From CAZYVU01 sp964651435 (lineage in GTDB: Bacteria > Desulfobacterota > Syntrophorhabdia > Syntrophorhabdales > CAYQXL01), in contig CAZYVU010000005.1 in assembly GCA_964651435.1 (NCBI GenBank), positions 44,717 to 108,716 on the forward strand: a DNA stretch of 64,000 nt, in the 5' to 3' direction. Position 1 is the first letter of the stretch; the number at the start of each line of letters is the position of its first letter. The position numbers were made by a program, and so were the translations under genes. This document shows positions 7,644-16,706 of this stretch, one piece after another. The notes beneath the pieces were generated by a model. That model was given only the letters and a program-made list of their open reading frames with translations. It made no database searches and was not told the DNA's origin.

Positions 7644-9419
7644 CTAAATGTTGAGAGGCAGTGGGCCTTTGGGGACACCGGCTTTATCCCATCCCCGCAT
7701 GCGGTAATAGTCTTCCTTCATGACGCTAAAGTCTTTTTCCTTCATGACGAGCTGCTTTGAACCTATAGGCTCCTCAAAGAACCTTGGAGGCAAGTTGTCT
7801 GCCTCGGCCGTCATGCCTTCTCTAACGTTGAACATGCGTGCGGCATTTTTTATATTCGATGCAATCTGCTGCAGCCGGTCTCTGTCAAGTTCCATGCCGG
7901 TGGTGGCATGAACGATTTCGGCGAGCTCATTCCACATGTAGATATCGCGATAAAAGCGGCAAAGAATGAGGGCGTCGTGAAGGGTAAGCCGGTCCTCAAA
8001 TTCGATCAACATCGCCGCCTTCCCCTCTATCTGGTCGGGAGGGATTAGGCCGACCAATTCTGCCCTAAAGAAGGTTGTTCTCATGTGGCAGGCGCCGCGG
8101 TCGGAGGTGGCATAGGCAAGCCCCATGCCCTTGAAGTAGCGGGGATCATATCCGGCGGGCTCCATGCCCTTGACGTGGATTGCCATATCCTCGAGACCCC
8201 ACTCTTTGGCCGCTGCTTTGATGCCTTCCCCGAGAAGGGCGCCGACGCCTTCTCGCGCACTGATTCTATAGAACAGGTCTGCAATCGCATCCGTATCGCC
8301 GTAATCAATGGTTTCACTTATCCTTTTTTGGTTTGCTGCCTCAATGGTAAATGCCGCCAAGTTGCCGGCAGTGATTGTATCCATGCCTAGCCTGTCACAA
8401 ATATCATTAAGGTAGATGATATCCTCAAGGTTCTTGATGAGGCAAAGCCCACCGAAAGCATAAATGGTCTCGTACTCGGGACCTTCGAGGGTTAATCCCT
8501 TGAAGCGGCCATCCTTTATTACCGTTGTGTATCGGCCGCAGGCCATAAAGCACCTGTTGCACGCCCTCGGCTTGACGCTGAAGTCAGCGTGAAGCGTCTC
8601 GGCGCTTATTGACTGCCATCCTTCGAGGACCCCCTCCTTCCAGTACCGGGTGGGAAACGCCTCGAGGTTGTTGATAATGGCAACGAGCCCGGGGGTGCCG
8701 AAATTCTTGAAGAAATTGGCTGATGGCAGCTCCTTGCTCTTTTCCAGCCATTCATGATACAGCTTGTCCACCAGTTCTGGATGGGCCGGTTCTCGTGACT
8801 TTGTCCCATGAAAGGCAAGACCCTTCACTTTCTTGGAGCCCAGAACGGCACCAACACCCGTACGTCCCGCGCACCGCCAATAGTTGTTGATCAGTGCAGC
8901 GAATCTGACCAGTTTCTCGCCTGCCGGTCCAATGACCAGGACGCCGGTATCCTTTCCGCCCACCTTTTCCTGAATGGCATCCTCTGCCCTGTAAGCGTCC
9001 ATGCCCCAAAGGGGTGAGGCGTCGTGAAACCGCACTCCTTCATCGCTAATTTCGAGAAAGACGGGCTCCGTGGAAGCCCCCTTGAGTACGAAGGCGTCGT
9101 AGCCCGTACGGCTCATGGGTTCAGCCACCTTGCCCCCGGAATAGGCCTCGGAGTAAAGACCCGTCAAAGGAGACTTTGTAAAAACGCCGTAACGGCTCGA
9201 CCCCCATATCTTGGTGTCGTTAATGGGGCCAAGGGTCAGAATAAACGAGTTCTCCGGGGAAAAGGGGTCGACCTTGGGCTTGTTATGTCTCAAGAGCAGG
9301 TATGTGCCGAGCCCTTTACCGCCAAGATAGTTTTCGTACACCTCGTCGGGAATTGCCTCCACCTGAAAAGACCGGTTAGCCAAATCTATAACAAGGGCTT
9401 TTTGAAATACACCTTTCAT
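7644..9419 (-). CDS. Aldehyde:ferredoxin oxidoreductase (tungsten/molybdenum bis-pterin)
   Basis: This 591-residue AOR-family enzyme oxidises aldehydes to carboxylic acids with ferredoxin as electron acceptor, or runs the reverse reaction under reducing conditions. The [4Fe-4S] ligands match the family: Cys287, Cys290 and Cys294 in CNRCFMAC and Cys487 in LILCRFY. The N-terminal GGKGLGTYLL and GSSRYGVFTKSPLTG stretches are typical pterin-cofactor contacts. ATG 9419 was chosen because AAGGAG lies just upstream and the family starts there. It follows the alcohol dehydrogenase gene by 47 bp. Together the two enzymes would take an alcohol through an aldehyde to an acid. Maturation needs a W/Mo-pterin cofactor, whose genes are not in the window. 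Confidence 0.9.
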   Translation of the reverse strand: MKGVFQKALVIDLANRSFQVEAIPDEVYENYLGGKGLGTYLLLRHNKPKVDPFSPENSFILTLGPINDTKIWGSSRYGVFTKSPLTGLYSEAYSGGKVAEPMSRTGYDAFVLKGASTEPVFLEISDEGVRFHDASPLWGMDAYRAEDAIQEKVGGKDTGVLVIGPAGEKLVRFAALINNYWRCAGRTGVGAVLGSKKVKGLAFHGTKSREPAHPELVDKLYHEWLEKSKELPSANFFKNFGTPGLVAIINNLEAFPTRYWKEGVLEGWQSISAETLHADFSVKPRACNRCFMACGRYTTVIKDGRFKGLTLEGPEYETIYAFGGLCLIKNLEDIIYLNDICDRLGMDTITAGNLAAFTIEAANQKRISETIDYGDTDAIADLFYRISAREGVGALLGEGIKAAAKEWGLEDMAIHVKGMEPAGYDPRYFKGMGLAYATSDRGACHMRTTFFRAELVGLIPPDQIEGKAAMLIEFEDRLTLHDALILCRFYRDIYMWNELAEIVHATTGMELDRDRLQQIASNIKNAARMFNVREGMTAEADNLPPRFFEEPIGSKQLVMKEKDFSVMKEDYYRMRGWDKAGVPKGPLPLNI

Positions 9420-9466
9420 TGCGTTCTCCTTTTCGTCGTAGTGGTGAGGCCTGCCCCTATGCAATA

Positions 9467-10648
9467 TTATGAGAGGGCGTCTGCGTAAATCTCCCTCACA
9501 TCGTTCTCGTTGAGGTCCCGCGGGTTGGGCACAAAAAGCCTCGCCTGCTTCATTCCCCCCTCGACGAGCCCGGAAAGATCCTCCTTCTTGATGCCGTAGT
9601 CCTCGAGCTTGTAGGAAATACCTACCTTCTTGAGAAGATCCTTGACGGCATCGACGGATTTCTTTGCCGCCTCGTAGGGATTAAGACCCAGCGTCTCCTC
9701 GCCCATGGCCTCGGCAATGCGGCCGAACTTCTCCATGTTGCCGATGAGGTTAAACTTCATGATGTGCGGAAGCATGATGGCGTTGGACCGGCCGTGGGGC
9801 ATGTGATATTCGGTGCCCAGCGGGTAGGAGAGGCCATGAACGGCGCCCAGTCCGCCACTCGTAAAGGCCATGCCGGCAAGGGTTGCCGCCAAAAGCATGT
9901 TGTACCGCGCATGAACGTTACCACCTTTGGCAAAGGCAATGGGCAGGTTGTGTGCTATGAGATATATGGCCTGCAGGGCAAGGATCTCGGCGAAGGGAGT
10001 TGTGTTGACGGAAACGTATGACTCGATGGCGTGTACGAGGGCGTCAAACCCTGTATCAGCCGTAACCGAGCGGGGCATGGAAAGCGTGAAGCCGGGGTCG
10101 AGGAGGGCGAGGTCGGGAAGAACGTAGTTGCTGTACACGACCTTTTTTGTATTGTCCGCCTCGTCCGTTACGACGAACACCCGTGTCACCTCGCTGCCGG
10201 TGCCTGCCGTCGTGGGAATGAGAATCTTGGGAAGGCCTCGCTTCGGCACCATGTCAATGCCCACATAGTCGAGAATCTTGCCGGGGTTTGTGCCCAAAAG
10301 GGAGACGCCCTTCGAGACGTCGAGGGAGCTGCCGCCGCCGAAGCCAATGATGAGATCGAAGCCGCCGGCTCTGGCCATGGCAGTGCAATCATCGACAACC
10401 CGGGCCGGAGGCTCGGGCTCCACCTTGTCGTATATCTCGTAAGGACAACCGGCTGCCTTGAGGGCATCCTCCAGTGCCGTCACGAGGCCGGCGGTCATTA
10501 CGCCGGGATCGGTGACCACGAGGACCTTGGTGCCACCCAGGGCCTTGATTTCCGCCCCGATCTGCTGCACCACCCCTTTTCCGATGACAACTTTGTTGGG
10601 CGATAGGAACGTACTTACCTTGTCGATTTCATGAAAGGCCTTGTTCAT
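9467..10648 (-). CDS. Iron-containing alcohol dehydrogenase
   Basis: This 393-residue group III (Fe-dependent) alcohol dehydrogenase oxidises alcohols with NAD(P)+. The dinucleotide loop GFGGGSSLDVSKG, the IPTTAGTGSE segment and the metal-binding stretch DTGFDALVHAIESYVS with later GAVHGLSYPLG and YHMPHG histidines are all present, and the length is standard. A GGAGGT ribosome binding site precedes the ATG. The gene lies between livM and the AOR gene in the same direction, so the aldehyde it produces is the probable AOR substrate. The sequence does not tell whether the physiological alcohol is short-chain, aromatic or alicyclic. Confidence 0.9.
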   Translation of the reverse strand: MNKAFHEIDKVSTFLSPNKVVIGKGVVQQIGAEIKALGGTKVLVVTDPGVMTAGLVTALEDALKAAGCPYEIYDKVEPEPPARVVDDCTAMARAGGFDLIIGFGGGSSLDVSKGVSLLGTNPGKILDYVGIDMVPKRGLPKILIPTTAGTGSEVTRVFVVTDEADNTKKVVYSNYVLPDLALLDPGFTLSMPRSVTADTGFDALVHAIESYVSVNTTPFAEILALQAIYLIAHNLPIAFAKGGNVHARYNMLLAATLAGMAFTSGGLGAVHGLSYPLGTEYHMPHGRSNAIMLPHIMKFNLIGNMEKFGRIAEAMGEETLGLNPYEAAKKSVDAVKDLLKKVGISYKLEDYGIKKEDLSGLVEGGMKQARLFVPNPRDLNENDVREIYADALS

Positions 10649-10671
10649 TGCACACCTCCGTCGATTGGAAT

Positions 10672-11637
10672 CTATTTCTTCTGAAACTTTTCGCGAATGG
10701 TCCCAAAAATTCCTTTGGGCAGAAACATGATCAAGAGTATCAGGGCCAGTCCATAAATGATCTGAGAAAGGCTGGTGTACTGGCCGCCGTAGGCAACGCG
10801 CACATACTCCTCAAGGGACACGATGATGGCGGAACCGATGAAGGGGCCCCACAGGGTAAACATACCTCCGAGAATGGCCTTGAAAGGGATGGAAAGGGAA
10901 ACCCCGACCCCTGCCACCGTTTCGGGGCTGAGATAGGTTACATATTGGGCGTAGATGGTACCGCCGAGGCTCGTAAAGAACGTACTGATCATCGTGATGG
11001 CCATTTTGTTTCTAATAATGTTCACGCCCAGCGACGAAGCCGCCACCTCGTCCTCACCGATGGCCGTCAGGGCGCGTCGCATGATGCTCTTGTCGATCCT
11101 CGTCCACACGTAAAGGATAATGAGCAGAAAGGCGAGTGCAATATAGTAGAAGTAGATGCGGTTTGCGAACTGAAAGAGCCAGGGGTGCGTCCCCACAGAC
11201 TTGATGGTCATACCCAGGGACCCGCCGGTGATCTCCCTGAAGGCCACGATGAGCAGCGCAATAAGCTCGGCAACGGCAAGGGTGACGAGGGCAAAGTAGT
11301 CGCCGATTACCCCAAACCTGAAACAGGCGTAACCGAGTATGGCGCCGAGAAAGCATGCGCCGGCGCCGCCGACGAACATGCCCAGCCACGGGGACAGATG
11401 GTAGCTATTGAAAAGGAGGGCCGTTACGTAGGCCCCGATACCCATGAAGGCGCCGTGACCCAACGACACAAGGCCGAACCGGCCCATGTAGGACCAGGCC
11501 GTAGCGATGAGGGCCCAGATGAAGATAAGGGTGACGACGTGGATGATATACGATGAAATGGGAAGAAGGGGCAGAATGATGGCCAGAAGCAGAAAGAGCA
11601 CCCCAATGATTTTTCCGACAGCACCGAACCTATTCAT
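10672..11637 (-). CDS. livM: Branched-chain amino acid-type ABC permease LivM
   Basis: This 321-residue inner-membrane permease of the LivM type has about nine hydrophobic segments and the conserved SLGHGAFMGIGAY motif after the second helix. A cytoplasmic EAA-like loop (GEDEVAASSLGVN) contacts the ATPases. It overlaps the livH stop/start region by 4 bp. LivM with LivH forms the membrane channel for a substrate delivered by the periplasmic LivK. Such systems transport branched-chain amino acids but also aromatic and other organic acids, and operon context here favours an organic acid or alcohol. Confidence 0.88.
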   Translation of the reverse strand: MNRFGAVGKIIGVLFLLLAIILPLLPISSYIIHVVTLIFIWALIATAWSYMGRFGLVSLGHGAFMGIGAYVTALLFNSYHLSPWLGMFVGGAGACFLGAILGYACFRFGVIGDYFALVTLAVAELIALLIVAFREITGGSLGMTIKSVGTHPWLFQFANRIYFYYIALAFLLIILYVWTRIDKSIMRRALTAIGEDEVAASSLGVNIIRNKMAITMISTFFTSLGGTIYAQYVTYLSPETVAGVGVSLSIPFKAILGGMFTLWGPFIGSAIIVSLEEYVRVAYGGQYTSLSQIIYGLALILLIMFLPKGIFGTIREKFQKK

Positions 11638-12500
11638 GATGAAACCCCCGTACCCAGAATGCCCTGCGGGCGTACAAGCATAACGAGAATGAAAATGACG
11701 AGCACCACAATGTCGGCAATCTCGGACGTCGTGAGCACGGCCGCAACGGACGTGACGATGCCTATAAGAAAGGCGCTGATGAAGCCTCCGAGGAGGTTGC
11801 CCATGCCGCCGAGAACGACAATGATGAATGCCATAATTGTGAAGCTGGAGCCGAAGTGGGGATGAACCGTATAGATGGGCACGAAGAAGGCTGCCACAAT
11901 GCCTGTAAGCGCACCGCCCGTCATGAGGGTGATGTAATAGATCGCACGCGGGTTGACCCCCATCAGCTTTGCCACCTCCGTGTCCTGGGCCACGGCCCTG
12001 ATCGCCAGACCGGTATAGGTCTTGTGCAGGAACAGGTAGAGTATGCCCATAACGACGAGGGCGCCGATGAAGGCGAAGAGATAGGAGCTCCGTATGAAGA
12101 CGTTGCCTATTTCTATGATGGGAAGCTCCATGGGAATGCCCCGATAGTCGGCGCCCCAGATGAACATAGCGAGGTTCTCCATGATGATGATGAGACTGGC
12201 CAGGGCAAGGAGCTGGTTGAGCCGTGGGGCGCTTAAAAGAGGCTTAATGACTGCGAGCTGTGTAAAGGCACCGAGGATTATCATGGCCACGATGCCCAGT
12301 ATGGAGGCGATGATGAGCGGTATGCCCAGGGTCACGTGAAAGAAGAAAATAAGGTAAAACCCGAGCATGACGAACTGCCCGTATGCCATGTGAATGATCT
12401 TGACGACCCCGAAAATCAGGTTGAGACCGAAGGCGAGCAGGGCCAGCACCCCCCCGAGCAGGATGCCATTTAAGAGTGCATTTAACAAAAGTTGTTCCAT
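11634..12500 (-). CDS. livH: Branched-chain amino acid-type ABC permease LivH
   Basis: This 288-residue LivH-type permease has about eight transmembrane segments. Typical motifs are the N-terminal NGILLGGVLALLAFGLNLIF, the VVKIIHMAYGQF stretch and the cytoplasmic loop DTEVAKLMGVNPRAIY. It overlaps livM by 4 bp and follows livF by 9 bp, so the genes are co-translated. It is the partner half of the transmembrane channel. Confidence 0.88.
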   Translation of the reverse strand: MEQLLLNALLNGILLGGVLALLAFGLNLIFGVVKIIHMAYGQFVMLGFYLIFFFHVTLGIPLIIASILGIVAMIILGAFTQLAVIKPLLSAPRLNQLLALASLIIIMENLAMFIWGADYRGIPMELPIIEIGNVFIRSSYLFAFIGALVVMGILYLFLHKTYTGLAIRAVAQDTEVAKLMGVNPRAIYYITLMTGGALTGIVAAFFVPIYTVHPHFGSSFTIMAFIIVVLGGMGNLLGGFISAFLIGIVTSVAAVLTTSEIADIVVLVIFILVMLVRPQGILGTGVSS

Positions 12501-12509
12501 GCCGCCCTC

Positions 12510-13214
12510 CTATAGACCGAGATACGCTTTTTTGATGTATTCATTCTTATCGAAATCCTCTTTGTCGCCGTCGAACACGAGCTTGCCGGACTCGAACAGA
12601 TAGGCGTGATTCGCAAGCTGTAGTGCCTTGGTGGCGTTCTGTTCGACCATGAGGATGGAATATCCGCTTTTCTTGATGCGCTCGACGAACTCGAAGATGC
12701 TGAGAATGATCTTGGGTGCCAGCCCTGCGGACGGTTCGTCAAGTATGAGTATCTTGGGCTTTGACATGAGGCTTCTTGCAACGGCAAGCATCTGCCTCTC
12801 TCCCCCGCTCATCGACCCGGCCATCTGTTGGGCCCGTTCTTTGAGTATGGGAAAGAGAAAAAAGACCTCCTCAAGGCTTTGCTGAAACTGTTTTCTCGTC
12901 CGCGGAAGGTAGGACCCAATCTTTAGATTCTCAATAACGCTAAGGCTTGGGAATAGGCGGCCCCCTTCGGGAACCATTGCTATGCCCGCCTCGGCGATCC
13001 TGTGTGCTTCTTGGTTGTGGATGGATTTTCCATCGAAAATGATCTGCCCGGAGCGGATTCGCTCAAGCCCGCATATAGCCTTGAGAAGGGTGGTCTTGCC
13101 TGCACCGTTCGGTCCCAGAACGATTGTCGTCTCGCCCGTCTTGACCTCCAGGCTCACGTCGCTCAAGGCTTGAAACTCACCATAATACACACTTATCTTG
13201 TCTACTGTAAGCAA
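12510..13214 (-). CDS. livF: ABC transporter ATPase LivF
   Basis: This 234-residue ATPase has Walker A GPNGAGKTT, signature MSGGERQML, Walker B ILILDEPSAGLAP and an H-loop-equivalent MVEQN. The Gln/Asn replacement of the switch His in MVEQN is normal for LivF proteins. It pairs with LivG as the motor of the importer. Only 16 bp separate it from livG. Confidence 0.9.
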   Translation of the reverse strand: MLTVDKISVYYGEFQALSDVSLEVKTGETTIVLGPNGAGKTTLLKAICGLERIRSGQIIFDGKSIHNQEAHRIAEAGIAMVPEGGRLFPSLSVIENLKIGSYLPRTRKQFQQSLEEVFFLFPILKERAQQMAGSMSGGERQMLAVARSLMSKPKILILDEPSAGLAPKIILSIFEFVERIKKSGYSILMVEQNATKALQLANHAYLFESGKLVFDGDKEDFDKNEYIKKAYLGL

Positions 13215-13230
13215 GGGTCACTCTCCTTTG

Positions 13231-13959
13231 CTATGCTTCTCCTAAGTAGGCTTCCAATACCCTCACATCGTTCGAGATCTGCTGAGGTGTGCCATCGGCG
13301 ATGAGCTGGCCGTAGTCGAAGACGACAACGCGATCGACGAGGCTCATGAGAACCGAAAGGATATGCTCCACCCAGACGATGGTAATGCCCATCTCTTCCC
13401 GGATCTTCTTCAGGGCGATGGATGCCTCGTCGAGCTCCTCGTGGTTCAGACCGCTGAGTATTTCGTCAGCCAGCAGCAGCGTCGGTTTCGTGGCAAGGGC
13501 CCTGGCAAGCTCCAGCTTTCTGAGATCCACGGCCGTCAGTTTGTCGGGCAGGGCGCTCTTGTTCACCTTCAGCCCAACGAAGTCGATAAGATCCGCTGCC
13601 TTTTCCTCTGCCTCGGCGATTGAGCGGCGCTTCGCTTTTTCCTTGTGGCCGAAAAGGAGGCCGATCATGACGTTTTCTATAAGGCTCACCGATTTAATAG
13701 GGCGCGGAATCTGAAAGGTGCGCGCTATTCCCTCATGACAAATCTTGTCGGGCGTCAGGTGGTGCAGTTCTTTTCCCTCAAATACAATGGTGCCCGCCGT
13801 CGGCTTGTAGACGCCCGATATGACGTTGAATAGTGTGGTCTTTCCGGAGCCGTTGGGACCGATGAGGCCGACGAACTCCCCTTTCTTGACGGTAAATGAA
13901 ATGCCCTTCAGCGCCTTTACGCCGCCGAAGTGTTTTGACAATTGGTTGATTTCCAGCAT
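13231..13959 (-). CDS. livG: ABC transporter ATPase LivG
   Basis: This 242-residue ATPase has Walker A GPNGSGKTT, a LivG-type long insert (PRPIKSVSLIENVMIGLLFG), a degenerate signature region (TAVDLRKLELARAL), Walker B LLLADEILSGL and switch His in WVEHI. The Met at 13959 (MLEINQLSK) is preferred over a start five residues upstream because GAGGGGAG lies at proper distance. It is the first gene after livK, with a strong hairpin in between. Confidence 0.88.
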   Translation of the reverse strand: MLEINQLSKHFGGVKALKGISFTVKKGEFVGLIGPNGSGKTTLFNVISGVYKPTAGTIVFEGKELHHLTPDKICHEGIARTFQIPRPIKSVSLIENVMIGLLFGHKEKAKRRSIAEAEEKAADLIDFVGLKVNKSALPDKLTAVDLRKLELARALATKPTLLLADEILSGLNHEELDEASIALKKIREEMGITIVWVEHILSVLMSLVDRVVVFDYGQLIADGTPQQISNDVRVLEAYLGEA

Positions 13960-13984
13960 GGACTCCCCTCTCATGATGGCAAAT

Positions 13985-14006
13985 CCGGGGGCCCTGAGGC
14001 CCCCGG
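13985..14006 (-). terminator. Intercistronic hairpin between livK and livG
   Basis: A perfect 9-bp GC-only stem (CCGGGGGCC / GGCCCCCGG) with a CTGA loop lies directly after the livK stop codon. It lacks a T-tract, so it is better read as an mRNA-stabilising or partial attenuation hairpin. Such a hairpin would leave more livK than permease message, as is common for periplasmic binding protein operons. Confidence 0.6.
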
Positions 14007-14020
14007 GACTGATCGAATCC

Positions 14021-15322
14021 TTACTTCACTGCGTACGGCGAGTCTGTGCCGATGGGAAGCTTAGGCTCCATTGTTCTTAAGCCCTTGGGCCATACGATCT
14101 CCACTTTGCCGTTCAGCCACTGGGTCACGACGGGGTAGGAGCGAAGGTTCTGGCCCGAGTACTTGTGGTCCGGACCGGCGAACTTGACGCCGTAGCCGCT
14201 GGGCGTTCCGCCTTCAGGGATGTCGATTTCCAGCGCCGCTTGGCGGATGGTGTCAGGCGTTATCTTGCCATATTTCTTGAGGGCCAGAGGCATTACGTCG
14301 TTCAGGAGCACCCAGGCATGGGAGAAGCCCTGCGTTGCGTGCGTCTCGGGATCTGCCTCTTTATATCTTTCCTTGTATCTCTTCAGGAATTCCTGAATGA
14401 GGTCTCCCACGCCCGGTTTCAGCTTCTTGGGGTCAAGGAGCTGTGCCGGGGCAGGGTCTACGTTGCAGGCGTAGTTGACAAGGCTGCGCCCGAGAGATTT
14501 TTCCAGTTCCCGGAAATTGGCGTATCCGGCACCATGACCGATGAGCCCCTTCCACTTGAGGCCGAGCTCGCGGGACTGCCGCATGAGGAGAACCACATCG
14601 GGAAAATAGCCCGTGTGGAGCACCACGTCCGGCTTGGCGCCCTTGATTTTCAGGATAAGCGACGAGAGATCCTTTGTTGTGTGGGTGTAGGCCTCCGTAA
14701 GTCCCACGGCCATGCCGTACTTTTTGGCCCTGTCAAGGTTTGCCTTGGCGACGATGGCGCCGTAGGGTCCGTCCTCGGAGGCAACGGCAAGCTTAACCTG
14801 ATTTGCGCTCTTGTAACCGAAATTGCCATAAATCTCGCTCAGCATGTCGACGGAAGAGTTGCCCCACTGAGAACCCATGGGCTGCATACGGAAGACATAC
14901 CGCAGTTTCCGGTCCTCCAGCACCTTGTCCGATATTGCGATGGTGATCCAGAATATGGTCTTGTTCTTATCGCAAATCGGGGCCAGGGGTACCGCGATGG
15001 CGCTTGAAAAAACGCCGATGATCACAGGGACCTTTTCCACCGAAATGAGCCGTTCAGCCTCGCGGATGGCGACGTCGGGGTTGCTCTGGGCATCGGCCTC
15101 AACGGCCTTCACCTTGTATTTTCCCGCTACGCCGCCACGGGCGTTGATCATGTCGATGGCCACCAGAGCGCCTTTCTGGCCGGACAGGGCGCCCGCCGGG
15201 GCAATGGAGCCCGTCAGCGAGTGCATAACACCTATCTTGATTTCTTCCTGCCCGTGGGAAAGCTGCACCCCTGCCAGCACCAAAAGCAGGGCAACAATCA
15301 CGAACACTCCGCACTTCTTCAT
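14021..15322 (-). CDS. livK: Periplasmic substrate-binding protein, LivK type
   Basis: This 433-residue protein has a Sec signal peptide (MKKCGVFVIVALLLVLAGVQLSHG, cleavage after about residue 24) and a type I periplasmic binding fold starting KIGVMHSLTGSIA. It is longer than classical LivK (about 370) and close to the larger aromatic-acid or amide-binding relatives. It lies 12 bp after the regulator gene, and its AGGAGGAG ribosome site overlaps the end of that gene. It defines what the importer takes up, but binding residues cannot be assigned by eye. Confidence 0.87.
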   Translation of the reverse strand: MKKCGVFVIVALLLVLAGVQLSHGQEEIKIGVMHSLTGSIAPAGALSGQKGALVAIDMINARGGVAGKYKVKAVEADAQSNPDVAIREAERLISVEKVPVIIGVFSSAIAVPLAPICDKNKTIFWITIAISDKVLEDRKLRYVFRMQPMGSQWGNSSVDMLSEIYGNFGYKSANQVKLAVASEDGPYGAIVAKANLDRAKKYGMAVGLTEAYTHTTKDLSSLILKIKGAKPDVVLHTGYFPDVVLLMRQSRELGLKWKGLIGHGAGYANFRELEKSLGRSLVNYACNVDPAPAQLLDPKKLKPGVGDLIQEFLKRYKERYKEADPETHATQGFSHAWVLLNDVMPLALKKYGKITPDTIRQAALEIDIPEGGTPSGYGVKFAGPDHKYSGQNLRSYPVVTQWLNGKVEIVWPKGLRTMEPKLPIGTDSPYAVK

Positions 15323-15334
15323 AACTCCTCCTCC

Positions 15335-15916
15335 TTAGTAGGTTGGTGGGCTGATGACCCACAGTACAAAAGCATCCTTGTCGCTATGGTTGACAAACCC
15401 ATGGGGCCGGCTTGAGCTGAAGTAAAAGCTGTCGCCCTCCTGCAGGGTGTAGGTCTTCTCCTCTACGAGCAGATCGAACTGCCCCGACAGGACGTATCCG
15501 AATTCCTGGCTGCCGGTGTGGGAGTAAAGGCCATCACTGCCCGCACCAGGGGGCAAGACCTTCAGCAAGGGCTCCATGTTCTTTCCCTGGAGGTTCTTGG
15601 CCAGAAGCGAAAGCGTTGCGTCGCCGGTCGGATACTTGAGCTGTGGCCGGTTTTCCGCCCGGACGACCACATCGTCAGACGAATCGTCGTCGGTTATGAA
15701 GAGGTCAACAAGCTTGACACCCAACCCATTTGCGATGCTTTTGAGGACTGCGATGGAAGGGCTGACGCTTCCCTTTTCAATTTGAGAGATGTAAGGAGTG
15801 GTGCATCCGGCCCGCTCCGCCAGATCGCGGAGCTTGTAGTGTCTGCTCAGGCGCAGGGCCCTGATCTTGCCACCGAGTACCTTGAGCTCTTGCAGCTCTT
15901 CGCCGATCATACCCAT
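15335..15916 (-). CDS. XRE-family regulator with C-terminal cupin domain
   Basis: This 193-residue transcription factor has a helix-turn-helix of the lambda-Cro/XRE type at about residues 15-70 (IRALRLSRHYKLRDLAERAG, TTPYISQIEKG) and a small-molecule-binding cupin barrel at about 110-190 (HTGSQEFGYVLSG, EGDSFYFSSSRPHGF). Regulators of this architecture often control the adjacent catabolic genes in response to the imported compound. It is the first gene of the minus-strand operon and is tightly coupled to livK. A good sigma70 promoter with an internal palindrome lies upstream, so autoregulation is plausible. The start has a GGGAG site. Confidence 0.85.
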   Translation of the reverse strand: MGMIGEELQELKVLGGKIRALRLSRHYKLRDLAERAGCTTPYISQIEKGSVSPSIAVLKSIANGLGVKLVDLFITDDDSSDDVVVRAENRPQLKYPTGDATLSLLAKNLQGKNMEPLLKVLPPGAGSDGLYSHTGSQEFGYVLSGQFDLLVEEKTYTLQEGDSFYFSSSRPHGFVNHSDKDAFVLWVISPPTY

Positions 15917-15999
15917 AAGCTCCCTCTCTCAGTCGCGCTCCGCACGCACCATCTTCCCCATGGGCAACTCCCCGGTGAAGCGCAACGATTTATTTTTTA

Positions 16000-16028
16000 A
16001 GTATTGTCGTCCTCGGTGAGGTTGTCAA
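16000..16028 (-). promoter_or_regulatory. Sigma70-type promoter with operator-like palindrome for the catabolic operon
   Basis: On the minus strand TTGACA is followed after exactly 17 bp by AATACT, about 80-110 bp upstream of the XRE-cupin gene. The spacer contains the 4-3-4 palindrome CCTCggtGAGG (16011-16021). Its position between -35 and -10 is where a repressor would act. Binding by the XRE-cupin protein is inference. Confidence 0.6.
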
Positions 16029-16081
16029 GGAAAAAATGTAGATATAATTAAAAACGTTTATTATGTTTATAATAACAGACA

Positions 16082-16109
16082 CAGGGCGGACCGGGCTCGA
16101 TCCGCCCTG
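16082..16109 (-). terminator. Hairpin downstream of the CBS-domain gene
   Basis: A 9-bp stem CAGGGCGGA / TCCGCCCTG with a 10-nt loop begins about 10 bp after the CBS gene's stop codon. On the minus strand it is followed by a T-rich but interrupted stretch. It probably ends CBS transcription before the regulatory region of the XRE-cupin operon. Confidence 0.6.
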
Positions 16110-16119
16110 GATACGGATC

Positions 16120-16530
16120 TTATTCCTTGATATGGAGCGAGGCGAGGCTTAACAGAACGTTGAGCATGTTTCTGATGCTCTTCGTTTGCGTGATGCGCCC
16201 CACGATCTTGCCCTCATCGACGACAAAAATCCTTCGTATATTGTTGTCCACCATCAGCTTCAAGGCCTCGCCGAGGGGGGCGTCGGGGCTCACCGTGTGA
16301 AGAGGCGAGCTCGCTATATCCTTGGCCTTGATCAGTCTTGTGTCGTACTCTTTGCCGATCACCTTCGTCAATACGTCCCGCTCCGTAATGACGCCAACGG
16401 GCAGGTTGTCTCTGGTAACGATGACGGACCAGACGTTGTTGTTCAGCATAGCCTTGACGGTGTCCGCGACGGAGCTTCCTTCGTCAACGAAGACCACGTT
16501 GGCGTCCATAATATTCCTGGTTTTTATCAT
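16120..16530 (-). CDS. Tandem CBS-domain protein
   Basis: This 136-residue protein consists of two CBS motifs (about residues 8-65 and 72-128) and little else. Each has the GVITERDVL- or GRITQTKSI-type ending. Paired CBS domains form a Bateman module that binds adenine nucleotides or NAD(H) and regulates a partner. No partner is fused or obviously linked, since the flanking genes are divergent or separated. It is a typical stand-alone energy-sensing module. Confidence 0.85.
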   Translation of the reverse strand: MIKTRNIMDANVVFVDEGSSVADTVKAMLNNNVWSVIVTRDNLPVGVITERDVLTKVIGKEYDTRLIKAKDIASSPLHTVSPDAPLGEALKLMVDNNIRRIFVVDEGKIVGRITQTKSIRNMLNVLLSLASLHIKE

Positions 16531-16706
16531 ACGTCGACTCCTCCCGAAAAAGTTTTGGTGTTGGTCCGGTCCCGCCGATCATGCCATCCGGCGGACCGAA
16601 AGCCCACAGGGAAACATTTGGTACATTATCGTCCCACCGGGCTGGTCTGTCAAGATTGGAACGATATGGGCCATAGCACGCGGATTATGGATGCCGAGAA
16701 ATAACG

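Noticed and set aside
10648..11556. 302-codon open frame on the plus strand
   Set aside because: It is the reverse complement of livM; the livM frame has clear membrane topology and motifs, while this one is His/Gly/Asp-rich antisense sequence.
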